In this document: positions 13,709-25,677 of the stretch, in pieces
How positions within the stretch are numbered: the first letter of the stretch is position 1
Layout: every line of letters begins with the position of its first letter
From: Brachybacterium paraconglomeratum
Lineage (GTDB): Bacteria; Actinomycetota; Actinomycetes; Actinomycetales; Dermabacteraceae
Assembly (NCBI RefSeq): GCF_003994255.1
Contig: NZ_ML133861.1
Span: 89,815 to 153,814, forward strand
Direction: 5' to 3'
Length of the DNA stretch: 64,000 bases
Made by a program: the position numbers and the translations under genes
Notes under the pieces: generated by a model
What the model was told of the DNA's origin: nothing
Databases searched by the model: none
The model's input: the letters and a program-made list of their open reading frames with translations, nothing else

Positions 13709-14542
13709 GTGACCACCACCGGAACCGTTCTCGACGACATCATCGTCGGCGTCCGCGAGGATCTCGCCCCCCGGCGCCGCGCCGTGCCGGACGCCGAGAT
13801 CGAGGCGCGCGCGCACGCCGCCGCCCCCGCCCTCGACGCCCGCGCCCGTCTCGCCGGCGACGGCACCACGATGGGCCTGATCGCCGAGGTCAAGCGCGCC
13901 AGCCCCTCCAAGGGCGCCCTGGCGGAGATCCCCGAGCCGGCCGAGCTCGCCGGCACCTACGCGGACTCCGGAGCCTCCGCGATCAGCGTTCTCACCGAGC
14001 AGCGCCGCTTCCGCGGCTCCCTCGCCGACCTCGACGCCGTCCGCGAGAGGGTCGACGTGCCGGTGCTGCGCAAGGACTTCGTCGTCGAGCCGTACCAGGT
14101 GCACGAGGCCCGCGCCCACGGGGCCGACATCGTGCTGCTGATCGTCGCCGCGCTCGAGGACGGACCGCTGCAGGAGCTGTACGCCCTCACCGGCGAGCTG
14201 GGCATGCAGGCGCTGGTCGAGACCCACACGGAGGAGGAGCTCGAGCGGGCCCTCGCCCTGGACCCGCAGCTCCTCGGCGTCAACGCCCGCAACCTCAAGG
14301 ACCTCACCGTCGACCTGGGCCGTGCCGCGGCGCTGCTGCGCCGCATCCCCGCCGGTCCCCTCGCCATCGGCGAGTCCGCGGTCGCCTCCCGCGCCGACGT
14401 CGAGGCCTACGCCTCCGCCGGCGCGGACGCCGTCCTGGTCGGCGAGGCCCTGGTGACCTCCGGGGACCCCGCCGACGCCGTCTCCTCGTTCCGCAGCGTC
14501 GCCCGCCGCGGCCGCCCCCTCCCGGAAGGAGCCCAGGCATGA
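13709..14542 (+). CDS. trpC: Indole-3-glycerol phosphate synthase
   Basis: 277 residues from the GTG at 13709, which has a CAGGAGGA ribosome site. The (beta/alpha)8 barrel shows the catalytic lysine segment [12 protein letters not shown], then [28 protein letters not shown] and the phosphate site [12 protein letters not shown]. It closes the indole ring of indole-3-glycerol phosphate. There is no fused TrpF. Its stop overlaps the trpB ATG. Confidence 0.96.
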   Translation: MTTTGTVLDDIIVGVREDLAPRRRAVPDAEIEARAHAAAPALDARARLAGDGTTMGLIAEVKRASPSKGALAEIPEPAELAGTYADSGASAISVLTEQRRFRGSLADLDAVRERVDVPVLRKDFVVEPYQVHEARAHGADIVLLIVAALEDGPLQELYALTGELGMQALVETHTEEELERALALDPQLLGVNARNLKDLTVDLGRAAALLRRIPAGPLAIGESAVASRADVEAYASAGADAVLVGEALVTSGDPADAVSSFRSVARRGRPLPEGAQA

Positions 14543-15864
14543 GCACCCCCGACCCCGTGCTGCCCGACCTCACCCGACCCTCGACGGCGCTGCGCTCCGA
14601 GGCCGGGCCCTACTTCGGCGACTTCGGCGGGCGCTTCCTGCCCGAGGCGCTCGTGCCCGCCCTCGACGAGCTCACCGAGACCTACGAGAAGGCGATCGTC
14701 GACCCCGAGTTCAGCAGCGAGCTGCGGCGTCTGGCCGCCGAGTACACCGGGCGTCCCTCGCTGCTGTCCGAGGCGCCGCGCTTCTCGGCCCTCGCCGGCG
14801 GCGCGCGGATCCTCCTCAAGCGCGAGGACCTCAACCACACCGGCTCGCACAAGATCAACAACGTGCTCGGCCAGGCGCTGCTGACCCGTCGCATGGGCAA
14901 GACCCGCGTGATCGCCGAGACCGGCGCGGGCCAGCACGGCGTCGCCACCGCGACCGCCGCGGCCCTGTTCGGGCTCGACTGCACGATCTACATGGGCGCC
15001 GAGGACACCGAGCGCCAGGCCCTCAACGTCGCCCGCATGCGCCTGCTCGGCGCCGAGGTCGTCGCCGTCGAGCAGGGCTCCCGCACCCTCAAGGACGCCA
15101 TCAACGAGGCCTTCCGCGACTGGGTCGCGAACGTGGAGACCACCCACTACCTGCTGGGCACCGTCGCGGGACCCCACCCGTTCCCCGCCATGGTGCGCGA
15201 CTTCCACCGCATCATCGGCGAGGAGGCCCGCGCCCAGACCCTCGAGCGCGTGGGCCGACTGCCCGACGCGGTCGTCGCCTGCGTCGGCGGCGGCTCCAAC
15301 GCGATGGGCATCTTCCACGCCTTCCTCGACGACACCGATCCGCTCGTGCGCCTTGTCGGCTGCGAGGCCGGCGGCGACGGCGTCGCGTCCGGCCGTCATT
15401 CGGCGACCATCACCGGCGGCTCCGCCGGGGTGCTCCACGGAGCGCGCAGCTTCGTCATGCAGGACGAGGACGGCCAGACCATCCCCTCGCACTCCGTCTC
15501 CGCCGGGCTGGACTACCCCAGCGTCGGCCCCGAGCACGCCTGGCTCGCGGACATCGGCCGCGCCGAGTACCGCGCGATCGACGACGGCCCCGCCATGGAG
15601 GCCTTCGCGCTGCTGTCCATGACCGAGGGCATCATGCCCGCGATCGAGTCCGCCCACGCCCTCGCCGGCGCGCTCGAGCTGGGACGCGAGCTCGGGGAGG
15701 ACGCCGTGATCCTGGTGAGCCTCTCCGGCCGCGGGGACAAGGACGTGGACACCGCCTCGCGCTGGTTCGGGCTGGTGGGCGACGATCCCGCGCGCGCCGA
15801 CCTCGCCGCCCTGCGCGATCTCGCCCGCACCGCCGCACCCGCCGCCCAGGAGGAGGCCCGATGA
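14539..15864 (+). CDS. trpB: Tryptophan synthase beta subunit
   Basis: 441 residues. The ATG at 14539 follows GGAAGGAG and overlaps the trpC stop. Family marks are [15 protein letters not shown] at the N-terminus, the pyridoxal-phosphate lysine in HTGSHKINN (Lys about 105), the [10 protein letters not shown] phosphate loop and [12 protein letters not shown]. It condenses indole with serine. It forms the alpha2-beta2 complex with TrpA, whose gene overlaps by 4 bp. Confidence 0.97.
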   Translation: MSTPDPVLPDLTRPSTALRSEAGPYFGDFGGRFLPEALVPALDELTETYEKAIVDPEFSSELRRLAAEYTGRPSLLSEAPRFSALAGGARILLKREDLNHTGSHKINNVLGQALLTRRMGKTRVIAETGAGQHGVATATAAALFGLDCTIYMGAEDTERQALNVARMRLLGAEVVAVEQGSRTLKDAINEAFRDWVANVETTHYLLGTVAGPHPFPAMVRDFHRIIGEEARAQTLERVGRLPDAVVACVGGGSNAMGIFHAFLDDTDPLVRLVGCEAGGDGVASGRHSATITGGSAGVLHGARSFVMQDEDGQTIPSHSVSAGLDYPSVGPEHAWLADIGRAEYRAIDDGPAMEAFALLSMTEGIMPAIESAHALAGALELGRELGEDAVILVSLSGRGDKDVDTASRWFGLVGDDPARADLAALRDLARTAAPAAQEEAR

Positions 15865-16688
15865 CCGCCGCCGACACCCACCGCCTGCGCGCCGGCGACG
15901 CCCTGGACCGCGCCCGCGCCGAGGACCGCGCCGCGCTCATCGGCTACCTGCCCGTCGGATATCCCGACCTCGACCGCTCGATCGAGGCCGCGAAGGTGCT
16001 CATCGACCACGGCGCGGACATGATCGAGCTGGGCCTGCCCTACTCCGACCCCGTCATGGACGGCGCCGTGATCCAGCAGGCCGCCTCCGCCGCGCTCGAG
16101 CGCGGCACCCGCACCCGGCACGTCCTGGAGGCCGTCGAGCAGCTCTCCGGCCGCGGCGCCGCGATCCTGGTGATGAGCTACTGGAACCCGGTGCTCGCCT
16201 ACGGTCCCGACGCCTTCGCCCGCGACCTCGCCGCCGCCGGCGGCGCCGGGCTGATCACCCCCGACCTCATCCCCGACGAGGGCGCCGACTGGATCGCCGC
16301 CTCCGAGCAGCACGGCGTGGACCGTGTGTTCCTCGTCGCGCCGAGCTCCCCGCGGGACCGGCTCGAGCATGTGGTCTCGCACACGCGCGGATTCGTGTAC
16401 GCGGCGAGCACCATGGGCGTCACCGGCACCCGGGCCAGCGTCTCCACCGCCACGGAGGGCCTCGTCGAGCGCACCCGGGCGGCCGGGGCGAGGAACGTCT
16501 GCGTGGGCCTGGGCGTCTCGAACGGTGAGCAGGCCGCGCAGGTCGGCGCGTACGCTGATGGAGTGATCGTCGGCTCCGCCTTCGTGCGCGCACTGATCGA
16601 GCACGAGGGCGACGACGCGGCGGCCCGCACGGCCCTCGCGGCCGTCGCGGCGGATCTCCGCAGCGGCGTCGAGCGCGCCCGCACCTGA
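15861..16688 (+). CDS. trpA: Tryptophan synthase alpha subunit
   Basis: 275 residues. The barrel carries [10 protein letters not shown], the catalytic glutamate in [15 protein letters not shown] and [15 protein letters not shown]. It cleaves indole-3-glycerol phosphate and passes indole through the tunnel to TrpB. The ATG overlaps the trpB stop by 4 bp. It is the last trp gene; trpD, trpG and trpF are absent from the window, so the pathway is split between loci. lgt follows after 39 bp, the usual actinobacterial neighbour. Confidence 0.96.
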   Translation: MTAADTHRLRAGDALDRARAEDRAALIGYLPVGYPDLDRSIEAAKVLIDHGADMIELGLPYSDPVMDGAVIQQAASAALERGTRTRHVLEAVEQLSGRGAAILVMSYWNPVLAYGPDAFARDLAAAGGAGLITPDLIPDEGADWIAASEQHGVDRVFLVAPSSPRDRLEHVVSHTRGFVYAASTMGVTGTRASVSTATEGLVERTRAAGARNVCVGLGVSNGEQAAQVGAYADGVIVGSAFVRALIEHEGDDAAARTALAAVAADLRSGVERART

Positions 16689-16727
16689 CCACCCCCGCAG
16701 GACCCACATCCGAGAGGAGAGCACGCG

Positions 16728-17657
16728 ATGATCCCCAGCCCGAGCATCTCCGCTCTCTCCCTCGGCCCCCTCACGATCCACTTCTACGCGCTGTGCATCC
16801 TCGCCGGCATCGGTGTCGCGCTGTGGTGGGCGACGAAGCGGTGGGAGGCCCGCGGCGGCGACGGCGACACCCTCTTCGACATCGTCTTCGTCGCGGTGAT
16901 CGCCGGGATCATCGGCTCCCGCGTCTGGCACGTCCTGACCTCCCCGGCGCCCTTCTTCGGCCCCGGGGGCGACCCGCTCTCGGTGCTGTACATCTGGCAG
17001 GGCGGGCTCGCGATCTACGGCGGCGTCGCCGGCGGCGCCCTCGCGGTGTGGATCATGGCCCGGCTCAAGGGCGTCTCCTTCACCGCGCTGGCCGACACGA
17101 TCGCCCCCACCATCATGCTCGCCCAGGTGCTGGGCCGCTTCGGCAACTGGTTCAACCAGGAGCTCTACGGCCCGCCGCTGGACGCCTGGTGGGCGTGGGA
17201 CGTGACCTGCGAGACGAACGGGGCCACGATCGCCGGCTGCGTGCCGGGCACCTACCACCCCACCTTCCTGTACGAGCAGCTGTGGAACCTCGCCGGCCTC
17301 GCCGTGCTCCTGCTGCTCAGCCGCCGCTTCCAGTGGGCGGGCGGCCGTGTGTTCTGGGCCTACGTCGCGATCTACTCCACCGGACGCGCCTGGATCGACG
17401 CGATCCGCTCCGAGCCCGTGCTGATGGTCGGCCCGCTGCGCATCCACACCCTCGTCGCCCTGCTCATGGTGCTCGTGGGGGTGGGTATGTTCGTGCTGCT
17501 CACCCTGCGCAAGCGGAAGCGCGGGGGAGAGGTCGTCGCCGCCGACGGCTCCTTCAGCCTGCCCGCCCAGACCGAGGGCAACGGCCCCGACGAGGACGAG
17601 GTCGAGAAGTCGGGCACGCCTCCCTCTCCCGGCCCCGCTCCCTCACCCGGCCCCTAG
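16728..17657 (+). CDS. lgt: Prolipoprotein diacylglyceryl transferase
   Basis: 309 residues, about seven transmembrane helices. The Lgt signature GRFGNWFNQELYG is intact near residue 138. It moves diacylglycerol from phosphatidylglycerol to the lipobox cysteine of prelipoproteins at the membrane. The C-terminus ends in a charged, then Pro/Ser/Gly-rich tail (SPGPAPSPGP), a common actinobacterial extension. ATG with GAGAGGAGA upstream. It follows trpA by 39 bp and may be cotranscribed. A substrate candidate, the lipobox protein at 26393, is in this window. Confidence 0.95.
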   Translation: MIPSPSISALSLGPLTIHFYALCILAGIGVALWWATKRWEARGGDGDTLFDIVFVAVIAGIIGSRVWHVLTSPAPFFGPGGDPLSVLYIWQGGLAIYGGVAGGALAVWIMARLKGVSFTALADTIAPTIMLAQVLGRFGNWFNQELYGPPLDAWWAWDVTCETNGATIAGCVPGTYHPTFLYEQLWNLAGLAVLLLLSRRFQWAGGRVFWAYVAIYSTGRAWIDAIRSEPVLMVGPLRIHTLVALLMVLVGVGMFVLLTLRKRKRGGEVVAADGSFSLPAQTEGNGPDEDEVEKSGTPPSPGPAPSPGP

Positions 17658-17710
17658 GGACCCTCCTCCGGACGACGCGAAGCGCGCGGAGGGCGGCCCG
17701 GGGCCCGGGC

Positions 17711-17732
17711 GCTCGTCGGATCCTCGACGAGC
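17711..17732 (+). promoter_or_regulatory. 8-bp inverted repeat upstream of gltB
   Basis: GCTCGTCG (17711-17718), six-base spacer GATCCT, CGACGAGC (17725-17732). It is a perfect dyad 38 bp before the gltB ATG and 53 bp after the lgt stop, without a T-run. It could be a regulator's operator for glutamate synthase or a short lgt terminator; the symmetrical spacing favours an operator slightly. Confidence 0.4.
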
Positions 17733-17769
17733 CCGTCACCGGCCGCCGCTCCAGAAGGGCTCCCGCGTC

Positions 17770-20700
17770 ATGCTCCCCCTCACCTCCCGCTTCTCGTCCC
17801 TCCCCGCCGCCCAGGGCCTCTACCGGCCGGACAGCGAGGTCGACTCCTGCGGCGTCGCGATGATCGCGACGCTCCGCGGCACCCCCCAGCACCGCATCGT
17901 CCAGCACGCCCTCGAGGCACTGCGCAACCTCGATCACCGCGGCGCGGTCGGCGCCGAGGAGAACACCGGTGACGGCACCGGGATCATGGTCCAGCTGCCC
18001 GACGCCTTCCTTCGCGAGGTCAGCGGCCTGGACCTGCCGCCGCTGGGGCAGTACGCCGCCGGCATCGCCTTCGTGCCCCGCGAGGCCGACGGCCGCGCCG
18101 CCGTGCTGGAGACCCTCGAGCGCGTCGCCGCCGAGGAGGGCCTGCGCCTGCTCGGCACCCGCGAAGTGCCCGTGACCGACGGGCTCGTAGGCCCCTCGGC
18201 CGAGGAGGTCCGCCCAGACTTCGTGCAGGTCTTCCTCGCCGACGCCCGCGCCGAGCGCACCGGCCTCGAGCTCGAGCGGGCCGTCTTCGCCACTCGCCGC
18301 CGCGTCGAGCACGCCACCGAGGGCTACTTCCCCTCCCTCTCGACCCGCGTGATGGTGTACAAGGGGATGCTCACCCCCGTCCAGCTCGACGAGTTCTACC
18401 CCGATCTGCGCGACCCCCGCTTCGCCTCCGCCCTCGCGATCGTCCACTCGCGCTTCTCGACCAACACCTTCCCCGCCTGGCCGCTCGCCCACCCCTTCCG
18501 CACCCTCGCGCACAACGGCGAGATCAACACGGTGATCGGCAACCGCAACCGGGTCCGTGCGGCCGAGGGGTCGATGGCCACCGACGCCTTCGGCGAGGAC
18601 TTCTCCCGCCTGCTGCCGATCACCACGCCCGGCGGCTCGGACTCCGCGGGCCTCGACGAGGTCGCCGAGCTGCTGCACCTCTCGGGCCGCTCCCTGCCCC
18701 ACGCGCTGATGATGCTGGTGCCCGAGCCCTGGGAGAACGACGAGTCGATGGACCCGGACCTGCGGGCCTTCTACGAGTTCCACGCCGCGCTCCAGGAGCC
18801 CTGGGACGGGCCCGCGGCCGTCGTCTTCTCCGATGGCACGCAGGTCGGCGCGCGCCTGGACCGCAACGGTCTGCGTCCGCTGCGCTACTGGGTGATGGAG
18901 GACGACCTGGTGATCCTCGGGTCCGAGACGGGGCTCGTGGACGTCCCCCGCTCCGAGGTGGTGCGCACCGGCCGCATCGCGCCGGGAGAGATCTTCCTGC
19001 TCGATCTCGAGGCGGGCGAGATCGTGCCCAGCGACGAGCTCAAGCACGAGATCGCCACCGCCCGCCCCTACGCCACCTGGGTGAAGGAGCAGAAGGTCGC
19101 GCTCGGTGACCTGCCCCGGCGCGAGCACATCACCCACTCCCGCTCCTCCGTGCTGCGCCGCCAGCAGACCTTCGGGTACACGGAGGAGGAGCTGCGGGTG
19201 CTGCTCGCCCCGATGGCCGCCAAGGGCGCCGAGCCGCTCGGCGCCATGGGCACCGACACCCCCATCGCGGTGCTCTCTGACCGTCCCCGGCTGCTGTTCG
19301 ACTACTTCACGCAGATGTTCGCGCAGGTCACCAACCCGCCGCTGGACTCGTTGCGCGAGGAGATCGTCACCTCGCTCGGGGTGAGCATCGGCCGGTCCCG
19401 GAACCTCCTGGACGCGACCCCGCAGCATGCCCGGCAGCTGTCGCTTGATGCTCCGGTGCTGGACAGCGACCAGCTCGCGCAGCTGCTCGCGGTCGACGCC
19501 CACCCCGCCACGGCCGACTTCCACACCGTGCGGCTGCGCGGCCTCTACCCGGTCGCCGGCGGCACCGCCGCGCTGCGCGCACGGCTCGAGGAGATCTGCG
19601 AGGAGGCCGTCGCCGCGATCGACGACGGCGCGACCTTCCTGGTCCTCTCCGACCGCGACACCAACCAGGTCCTCGCCCCGATCCCCTCGCTGCTGATGAC
19701 CAGCGCCGTCCAGCACCACCTGGTGCGCACAGGCCGACGCACCTCCGCCGCGCTCGTGGTCGAGGCCGGGGACGTGCGCGAGGTGCACCATGCGGCGCTG
19801 CTCATCGGCTACGGCGCCAGCGCGGTCACCCCCTATCTCGCGATGGAGAGCGTCGAGGAGCTCGTCGAGCGCGGGGTGGTCAGCGACCTCAGCCCCGAGC
19901 AGGCCGTCGCGAACCTCGCCAAGTCGCTGTCCAAGGGTGTCCTGAAGATCATGTCCAAGATGGGCATCTCCACGGTCGCCTCCTACCGCGGCGCCCAGGT
20001 CTTCGAGGCCGTGGGCCTCAGCCAGGAGCTCGTGGACACCTGGTTCCCGGGCACCATCAGCCGCATCGGCGGCATCGACCTCGAGGTCATCGCCGAGGAG
20101 ATCGCCGCCCGCCACGCCCTGGCCCATCCGGTCGACGGCGTGCACCCGCCCCACCGAAGCCTGCCCGTCGGCGGCGAGTACCAGTGGCGCCGCGAGGGCG
20201 AGCCGCACCTGTTCACGCCCGAGTCGGTGTTCCGCCTGCAGCACTCCACCCGCGCGAGGAAGTACGACGAGTTCCGCGCCTACACCGACGCGGTCGACGA
20301 GCAGCACGAGCGGCTGCTGACGATCCGCGGGCTGCTGCGCCTGCGCACCGACGACTCGCCCGCGATCCCGCTGGAGGAGGTCGAGCCGGTCGAGTCGATC
20401 ACGCGACGCTTCATGACCGGTGCGATGAGCTACGGCTCCATCTCCCAGGAGGCCCACGAGACCCTCGCGATCGCCATGAACCGCCTGGGCGGCATGTCCA
20501 ACAGCGGCGAGGGCGGCGAGGACCCCGAGCGCCTGCACGACCCCGAGCGGCGCAGCGCCATCAAGCAGATCGCCTCCGGCCGCTTCGGCGTGACCAGCGA
20601 GTACCTGACCTTCGCACGCGACATCCAGATCAAGATGGCGCAGGGCGCGAAGCCCGGTGAGGGCGGACAGCTCCCGCCCGAGAAGGTCTACCCCTGGATC

Positions 20701-22342
20701 GCCCGGACCCGCCACTCGACCCCCGGCATCGGACTGATCTCCCCGCCCCCGCACCACGACATCTACTCGATCGAGGACCTCGCCCAGCTGATCCACGACG
20801 CGAAGAGCGCGAATCCGGCCGCGCGCGTGCACGTCAAGCTCGTCTCCCGCTTCGGGGTCGGCACGGTCGCCACCGGCGTGTCGAAGGCCCATGCGGACGT
20901 CGTCCTCATCTCCGGGCACGACGGCGGCACCGGCGCGAGCCCGCTGAACTCCCTCAAGCACGCCGGCACCCCCTGGGAGCTCGGCCTCGCCGAGACCCAG
21001 CAGACCCTGCTGCTGAACGGGCTGCGCGACCGCATCACCGTCCAGGTCGACGGGCAGATGAAGACGGGCCGCGACGTGGTGATCGCGGCGCTGCTCGGGG
21101 CCGAGGAGTACGGCTTCGCCTCCGCGCCGCTGGTCGTCACCGGCTGCGTCATGATGCGCGTCTGCCACTTGGATACCTGCCCCGTCGGCGTCGCCACCCA
21201 GAACCCCGAGCTGCGCGCCCGCTACGCGGGCCGGGCCGAGCACGTGGTGACCTTCTTCCAGTTCGTCGCCGAGCAGGTGCGCGAGCACCTCGCCGCGCTC
21301 GGGCTGCGCTCCCTGGACGAGGCGATCGGGCGCACCGACCTCCTCGCCCTGCGGGAGGACCAGCGGGCGCTCACCGCGCTCGGCGAGGCGAAGCGCGAGG
21401 GCCTCGACCTCGCGGCCGTGCTCGCCGCGCCCGAGATCCACCCCGGCGACTTCCCGCGCCGCCGCCGCGGCCAGGACCACGCCCTCGAGAAGGCCCCTGA
21501 CCATCCCTGGATCGCCGCGGCCGAGGAGGTGATCGACGCCCGCGCGGGCACGGTCCGGATCCCCGGGCAGGTGCGGAACATCGACCGCAGCGCGGGCACC
21601 CTGCTCGGCCACGAGGTCACCCGCCGCACCGACGGCGCGGGCCTTCCCGACGACGCGATCGTGCTCGAGCTGACCGGCACCGGCGGACAGTCCTTCGGGG
21701 CGTTCCTCCCGCGCGGCGTGAGCATGCACCTCACCGGCGACGCGAACGACTACGTCGGCAAGGGGCTCTCGGGCGGCGTGATCGCCGTCGGCCACGGCGC
21801 CGGCACCGGGCCCTCGCTGACCTCCGCCCCGATCGCGGGCAACACCTGCGCCTACGGCGCCACCAGCGGCCGCCTGCTGCTGGCGGGCGCCGCGGGGGAG
21901 CGGTTCGGGGTGCGCAACTCCGGCGCGACCCTGGTGGTCGAGGGGATCGGCGACCACGGCGCCGAGTACATGACCGGCGGCGCCGTGATCGTGCTCGGCC
22001 CGACCGGCCGCAACCTCGGCGCCGGCATGAGCGGCGGCACCCTGTTCGTCCTGGACCTGGACCCCTCCTGCCTGAACCCCGCCGACGCCCGGGGATTCTC
22101 CGTCGCCCCCGTGCGCGCGGAGCACCGAGGCTTCGTCCTCGAGGCGCTGCGCGACCACCTGGCCCGCACCGGCTCCGACCGGGCGGCCGCGCTGCTGGCC
22201 GACGAGGAGGAGCTGATGGGGCGCCTCACGGAGATCGCGCCCCGCGCCTTCCTCACCATCACCGCGATCCGGGACGACGCGGTGGCCCAGGGGCTCGACC
22301 CCGATGCGAACGATGTCTGGAACGAGATCATGGAGGCCACCC

Positions 22343-22350
<8 letters not shown>
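17770..22350 (+). CDS. gltB: Glutamate synthase (NADPH) large subunit
   Basis: 1526 residues, full length. A 26-residue propeptide precedes Cys27 (VDSCGVAMIA), the N-terminal nucleophile of the class II glutaminase domain (about 27-430). A central domain follows, then the FMN barrel (about 830-1200) with the 3Fe-4S cysteines in CVMMRVCHLDTCPVG, and the C-terminal GXGXG beta-helix domain (about 1280-1500). It transfers the glutamine amide to 2-oxoglutarate, giving two glutamates, using electrons from GltD. AAGGG ribosome site; the last 8 bp overlap gltD. Confidence 0.98.
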
Positions 22351-23821
<1,471 letters not shown>

Positions 23822-23845
23822 AAGACTAGGCGGAGTACACGCGAC

Positions 23846-23892
23846 GCCGCGGCCCTGTCACGGCGCTCGCGCGCTGTCCACCGGGCCGCGGC
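23846..23892 (+). promoter_or_regulatory. 10-bp perfect inverted repeat between gltD and pyk
   Basis: GCCGCGGCCC (23846-23855) pairs perfectly with GGGCCGCGGC (23883-23892) across a 27-nt loop. It lies 24 bp after gltD and 28 bp before the pyk ATG. It can act as a terminator of gltBD or as a structure in the pyk leader; the pyk promoter itself is not clear to me. Confidence 0.45.
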
Positions 23893-23920
23893 CCTTCACT
23901 CGAACTACAGATGGGTTGAC

Positions 23921-25384
23921 ATGCGCAAAGCGAAGATCGTCTGCACCCTTGGTCCCGCGACCAACACCTACGAGCAGATCCGGACGCTGATCGAAGCCGG
24001 GATGAACGTGGCGCGGATGAATCTCAGCCACGGCACTCACGAGGACCACGAGCAGGTCTACGCCAACATCCGCAAGGCCTCCGACGACCTCGGCAAGAAC
24101 GTCGCCGTGCTCGTCGACCTGCAGGGCCCGAAGATCCGCCTGGGCAACTTCGCGGACGGCCCCCACATCCTCGAGGTCGGCGACACCTTCACGATCACCA
24201 CCGACGACATCGTCGGCACGAAGGAGCGCGTCTCGACGACGTTCAAGGGCCTGCCGGGCGACTGCCGCCCCGGCGACGTGCTCCTCATCGACGACGGCAA
24301 GGTCTCCGTGCGCGTCACCGACGTCACCGAGACCGACGTGACCACCGTCGTGGAGGTCCCCGGGCCCGTCTCCAACCACAAGGGCATCAACCTGCCCGGC
24401 GTGGCCGTCTCCGTCCCCGCCATGAGCGAGAAGGACATCGCGGACCTCCGCTGGGGCCTCGCCCTCGGCGCGGACCTGATCGCCCTGTCCTTCGTGCGCG
24501 ACGCCCACGACATGGACGACGTGCTCCGCATCATGCAGGAGGAGGGACGCCGCGTCCCGGTCATCGCGAAGATCGAGAAGCCGCAGGCCGTGCGCGCGCT
24601 GCGCTCGATCGTCGGCGCCTTCGACGGCATCATGGTCGCCCGCGGCGACCTCGGCGTGGAGCTCCCGCTCGAGCAGGTCCCGCTCGTGCAGAAGCGCGCG
24701 ATCGAACTGGCCCGCCGCAACGCGAAGCCCGTGATCGTGGCCACCCAGGTGCTCGAGTCGATGATCGAGAACCCGCGCCCCACCCGCGCCGAGGCCTCCG
24801 ACTGCGCCAACGCCATCCTCGACGGCGCCGACGCGGTCATGCTCTCGGGCGAGACCAGCGTGGGCAAGTACCCCTTCGAGACCGTGCGCACCATGGCGCG
24901 CATCGTCACGAACACCGAGGAGAACGGCGCCGACCGCATCCTGCCGCTGGGCACCATCCCGCACACCCGCGGCGGTGCGATCACCCGCGCGGCCTCGGAG
25001 ATCGGCGACCAGCTCTCCGCGCAGTACCTGGTGACCTTCACCGAGTCCGGTGACACCGCGCGCCGCCTCTCGCGGCTGCGCCCGACCATCCCGCTGCTGG
25101 CGATGACCCCGTACCCCGAGGTCGCCCGCCAGCTGTCCCTCACCTGGGGCGTCGAGGCGCACCTGGTGCCGATGCAGAAGGACACCGACGAGATGGTCAC
25201 CGTCGTCGACGAGCTCCTGCGCGAGCAGAAGGGGCTGCAGAAGAACGACCTGGTCATCATCGCGGCCGGTTCGCCCCCCGGCGTCCACGGCTCGACCAAC
25301 ACCCTGCGCGTGCACCGCATCGGCGACCTCGACGGCACCGAGTCGGCCCGCATCGAGGCCGACCGCATCGCCACCGGGCAGTGA
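23921..25384 (+). CDS. pyk: Pyruvate kinase
   Basis: 487 residues, bacterial length. The N-terminus MRKAKIVCTLGPATNTYEQI leads into NVARMNLSHG. The catalytic lysine and metal site are in AKIEKPQAV and the MVARGDLGVELP segment, and the C-terminal allosteric domain is complete. It turns phosphoenolpyruvate and ADP into pyruvate and ATP. The ribosome site is poor (GATGGG). It stands alone between gltBD and a strong terminator, so it is probably its own transcription unit. Confidence 0.96.
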   Translation: MRKAKIVCTLGPATNTYEQIRTLIEAGMNVARMNLSHGTHEDHEQVYANIRKASDDLGKNVAVLVDLQGPKIRLGNFADGPHILEVGDTFTITTDDIVGTKERVSTTFKGLPGDCRPGDVLLIDDGKVSVRVTDVTETDVTTVVEVPGPVSNHKGINLPGVAVSVPAMSEKDIADLRWGLALGADLIALSFVRDAHDMDDVLRIMQEEGRRVPVIAKIEKPQAVRALRSIVGAFDGIMVARGDLGVELPLEQVPLVQKRAIELARRNAKPVIVATQVLESMIENPRPTRAEASDCANAILDGADAVMLSGETSVGKYPFETVRTMARIVTNTEENGADRILPLGTIPHTRGGAITRAASEIGDQLSAQYLVTFTESGDTARRLSRLRPTIPLLAMTPYPEVARQLSLTWGVEAHLVPMQKDTDEMVTVVDELLREQKGLQKNDLVIIAAGSPPGVHGSTNTLRVHRIGDLDGTESARIEADRIATGQ

Positions 25385-25419
25385 CCGCCGAGCAGTGACC
25401 TGCGGGCGGAGGCCCGTCC

Positions 25420-25479
25420 GGTCCGGGGGAGGCCCCGGACCGGCGACGGCGCCCGCGGCCGATGGCCGCGGGCGCCGTC
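25420..25479. terminator. Tandem stem-loops between pyk and tRNA-Leu
   Basis: First hairpin: GGTCCGGGG/CCCCGGACC with loop GAGG (25420-25441). Second: a 16-bp perfect stem, 25445-25460 paired with 25464-25479, loop GAT. No T-run. They lie 36 bp past pyk and 8 bp past the 3' end of the reverse-strand tRNA, so they can stop transcription from both sides. Confidence 0.7.
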
Positions 25480-25486
25480 CCGTGCG

Positions 25487-25569
25487 TACCGGGTGCGGGA
25501 CTCGAACCCGCACGCCCTTGCGGACAGCGCATTTTGAGTGCGCCGCGTCTACCATTCCGCCAACCCGGC
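25487..25569 (-). tRNA. tRNA-Leu (anticodon CAA)
   Basis: Reading the reverse strand, the acceptor arm GCCGGGT pairs with ACCCGGT. A D-arm with GGTAGACGC follows. The anticodon stem GCGCA/TGCGC closes loop CTCAAAA, which gives anticodon CAA. There is a long class II variable arm (TGTCCGCAAGGGCG) and the T-arm GCGGGTTCGAGTCCCGC, with discriminator A. It is a leucine tRNA reading UUG, 83 nt. CCA is not encoded. The first acceptor pair appears to be G1-U72 rather than G-C. Confidence 0.93.
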
Positions 25570-25595
25570 CTGCCCTCAGGCGTCGAGGGCTGGAC

Positions 25596-25602
25596 TAGGA
25601 TA
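25596..25602. promoter_or_regulatory. Overlapping divergent -10 elements (response regulator / tRNA-Leu)
   Basis: The sequence TAGGATA reads TAGGAT on the forward strand (25596-25601) and TATCCT on the reverse strand (25602-25597). Forward, it is 7 nt before an ATG at 25609. Reverse, it is 27 nt before the tRNA 5' end. No convincing -35 boxes are visible. Both readings are plausible; a single shared AT-rich core for divergent units is inference. Confidence 0.4.
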
Positions 25603-25677
25603 CCGCTGATGACCACCGGCCTCCGCCGACGGGTGCAGGGCACCCGGGCGCCGGCCCCGACCGAGACACAGGGCGAC

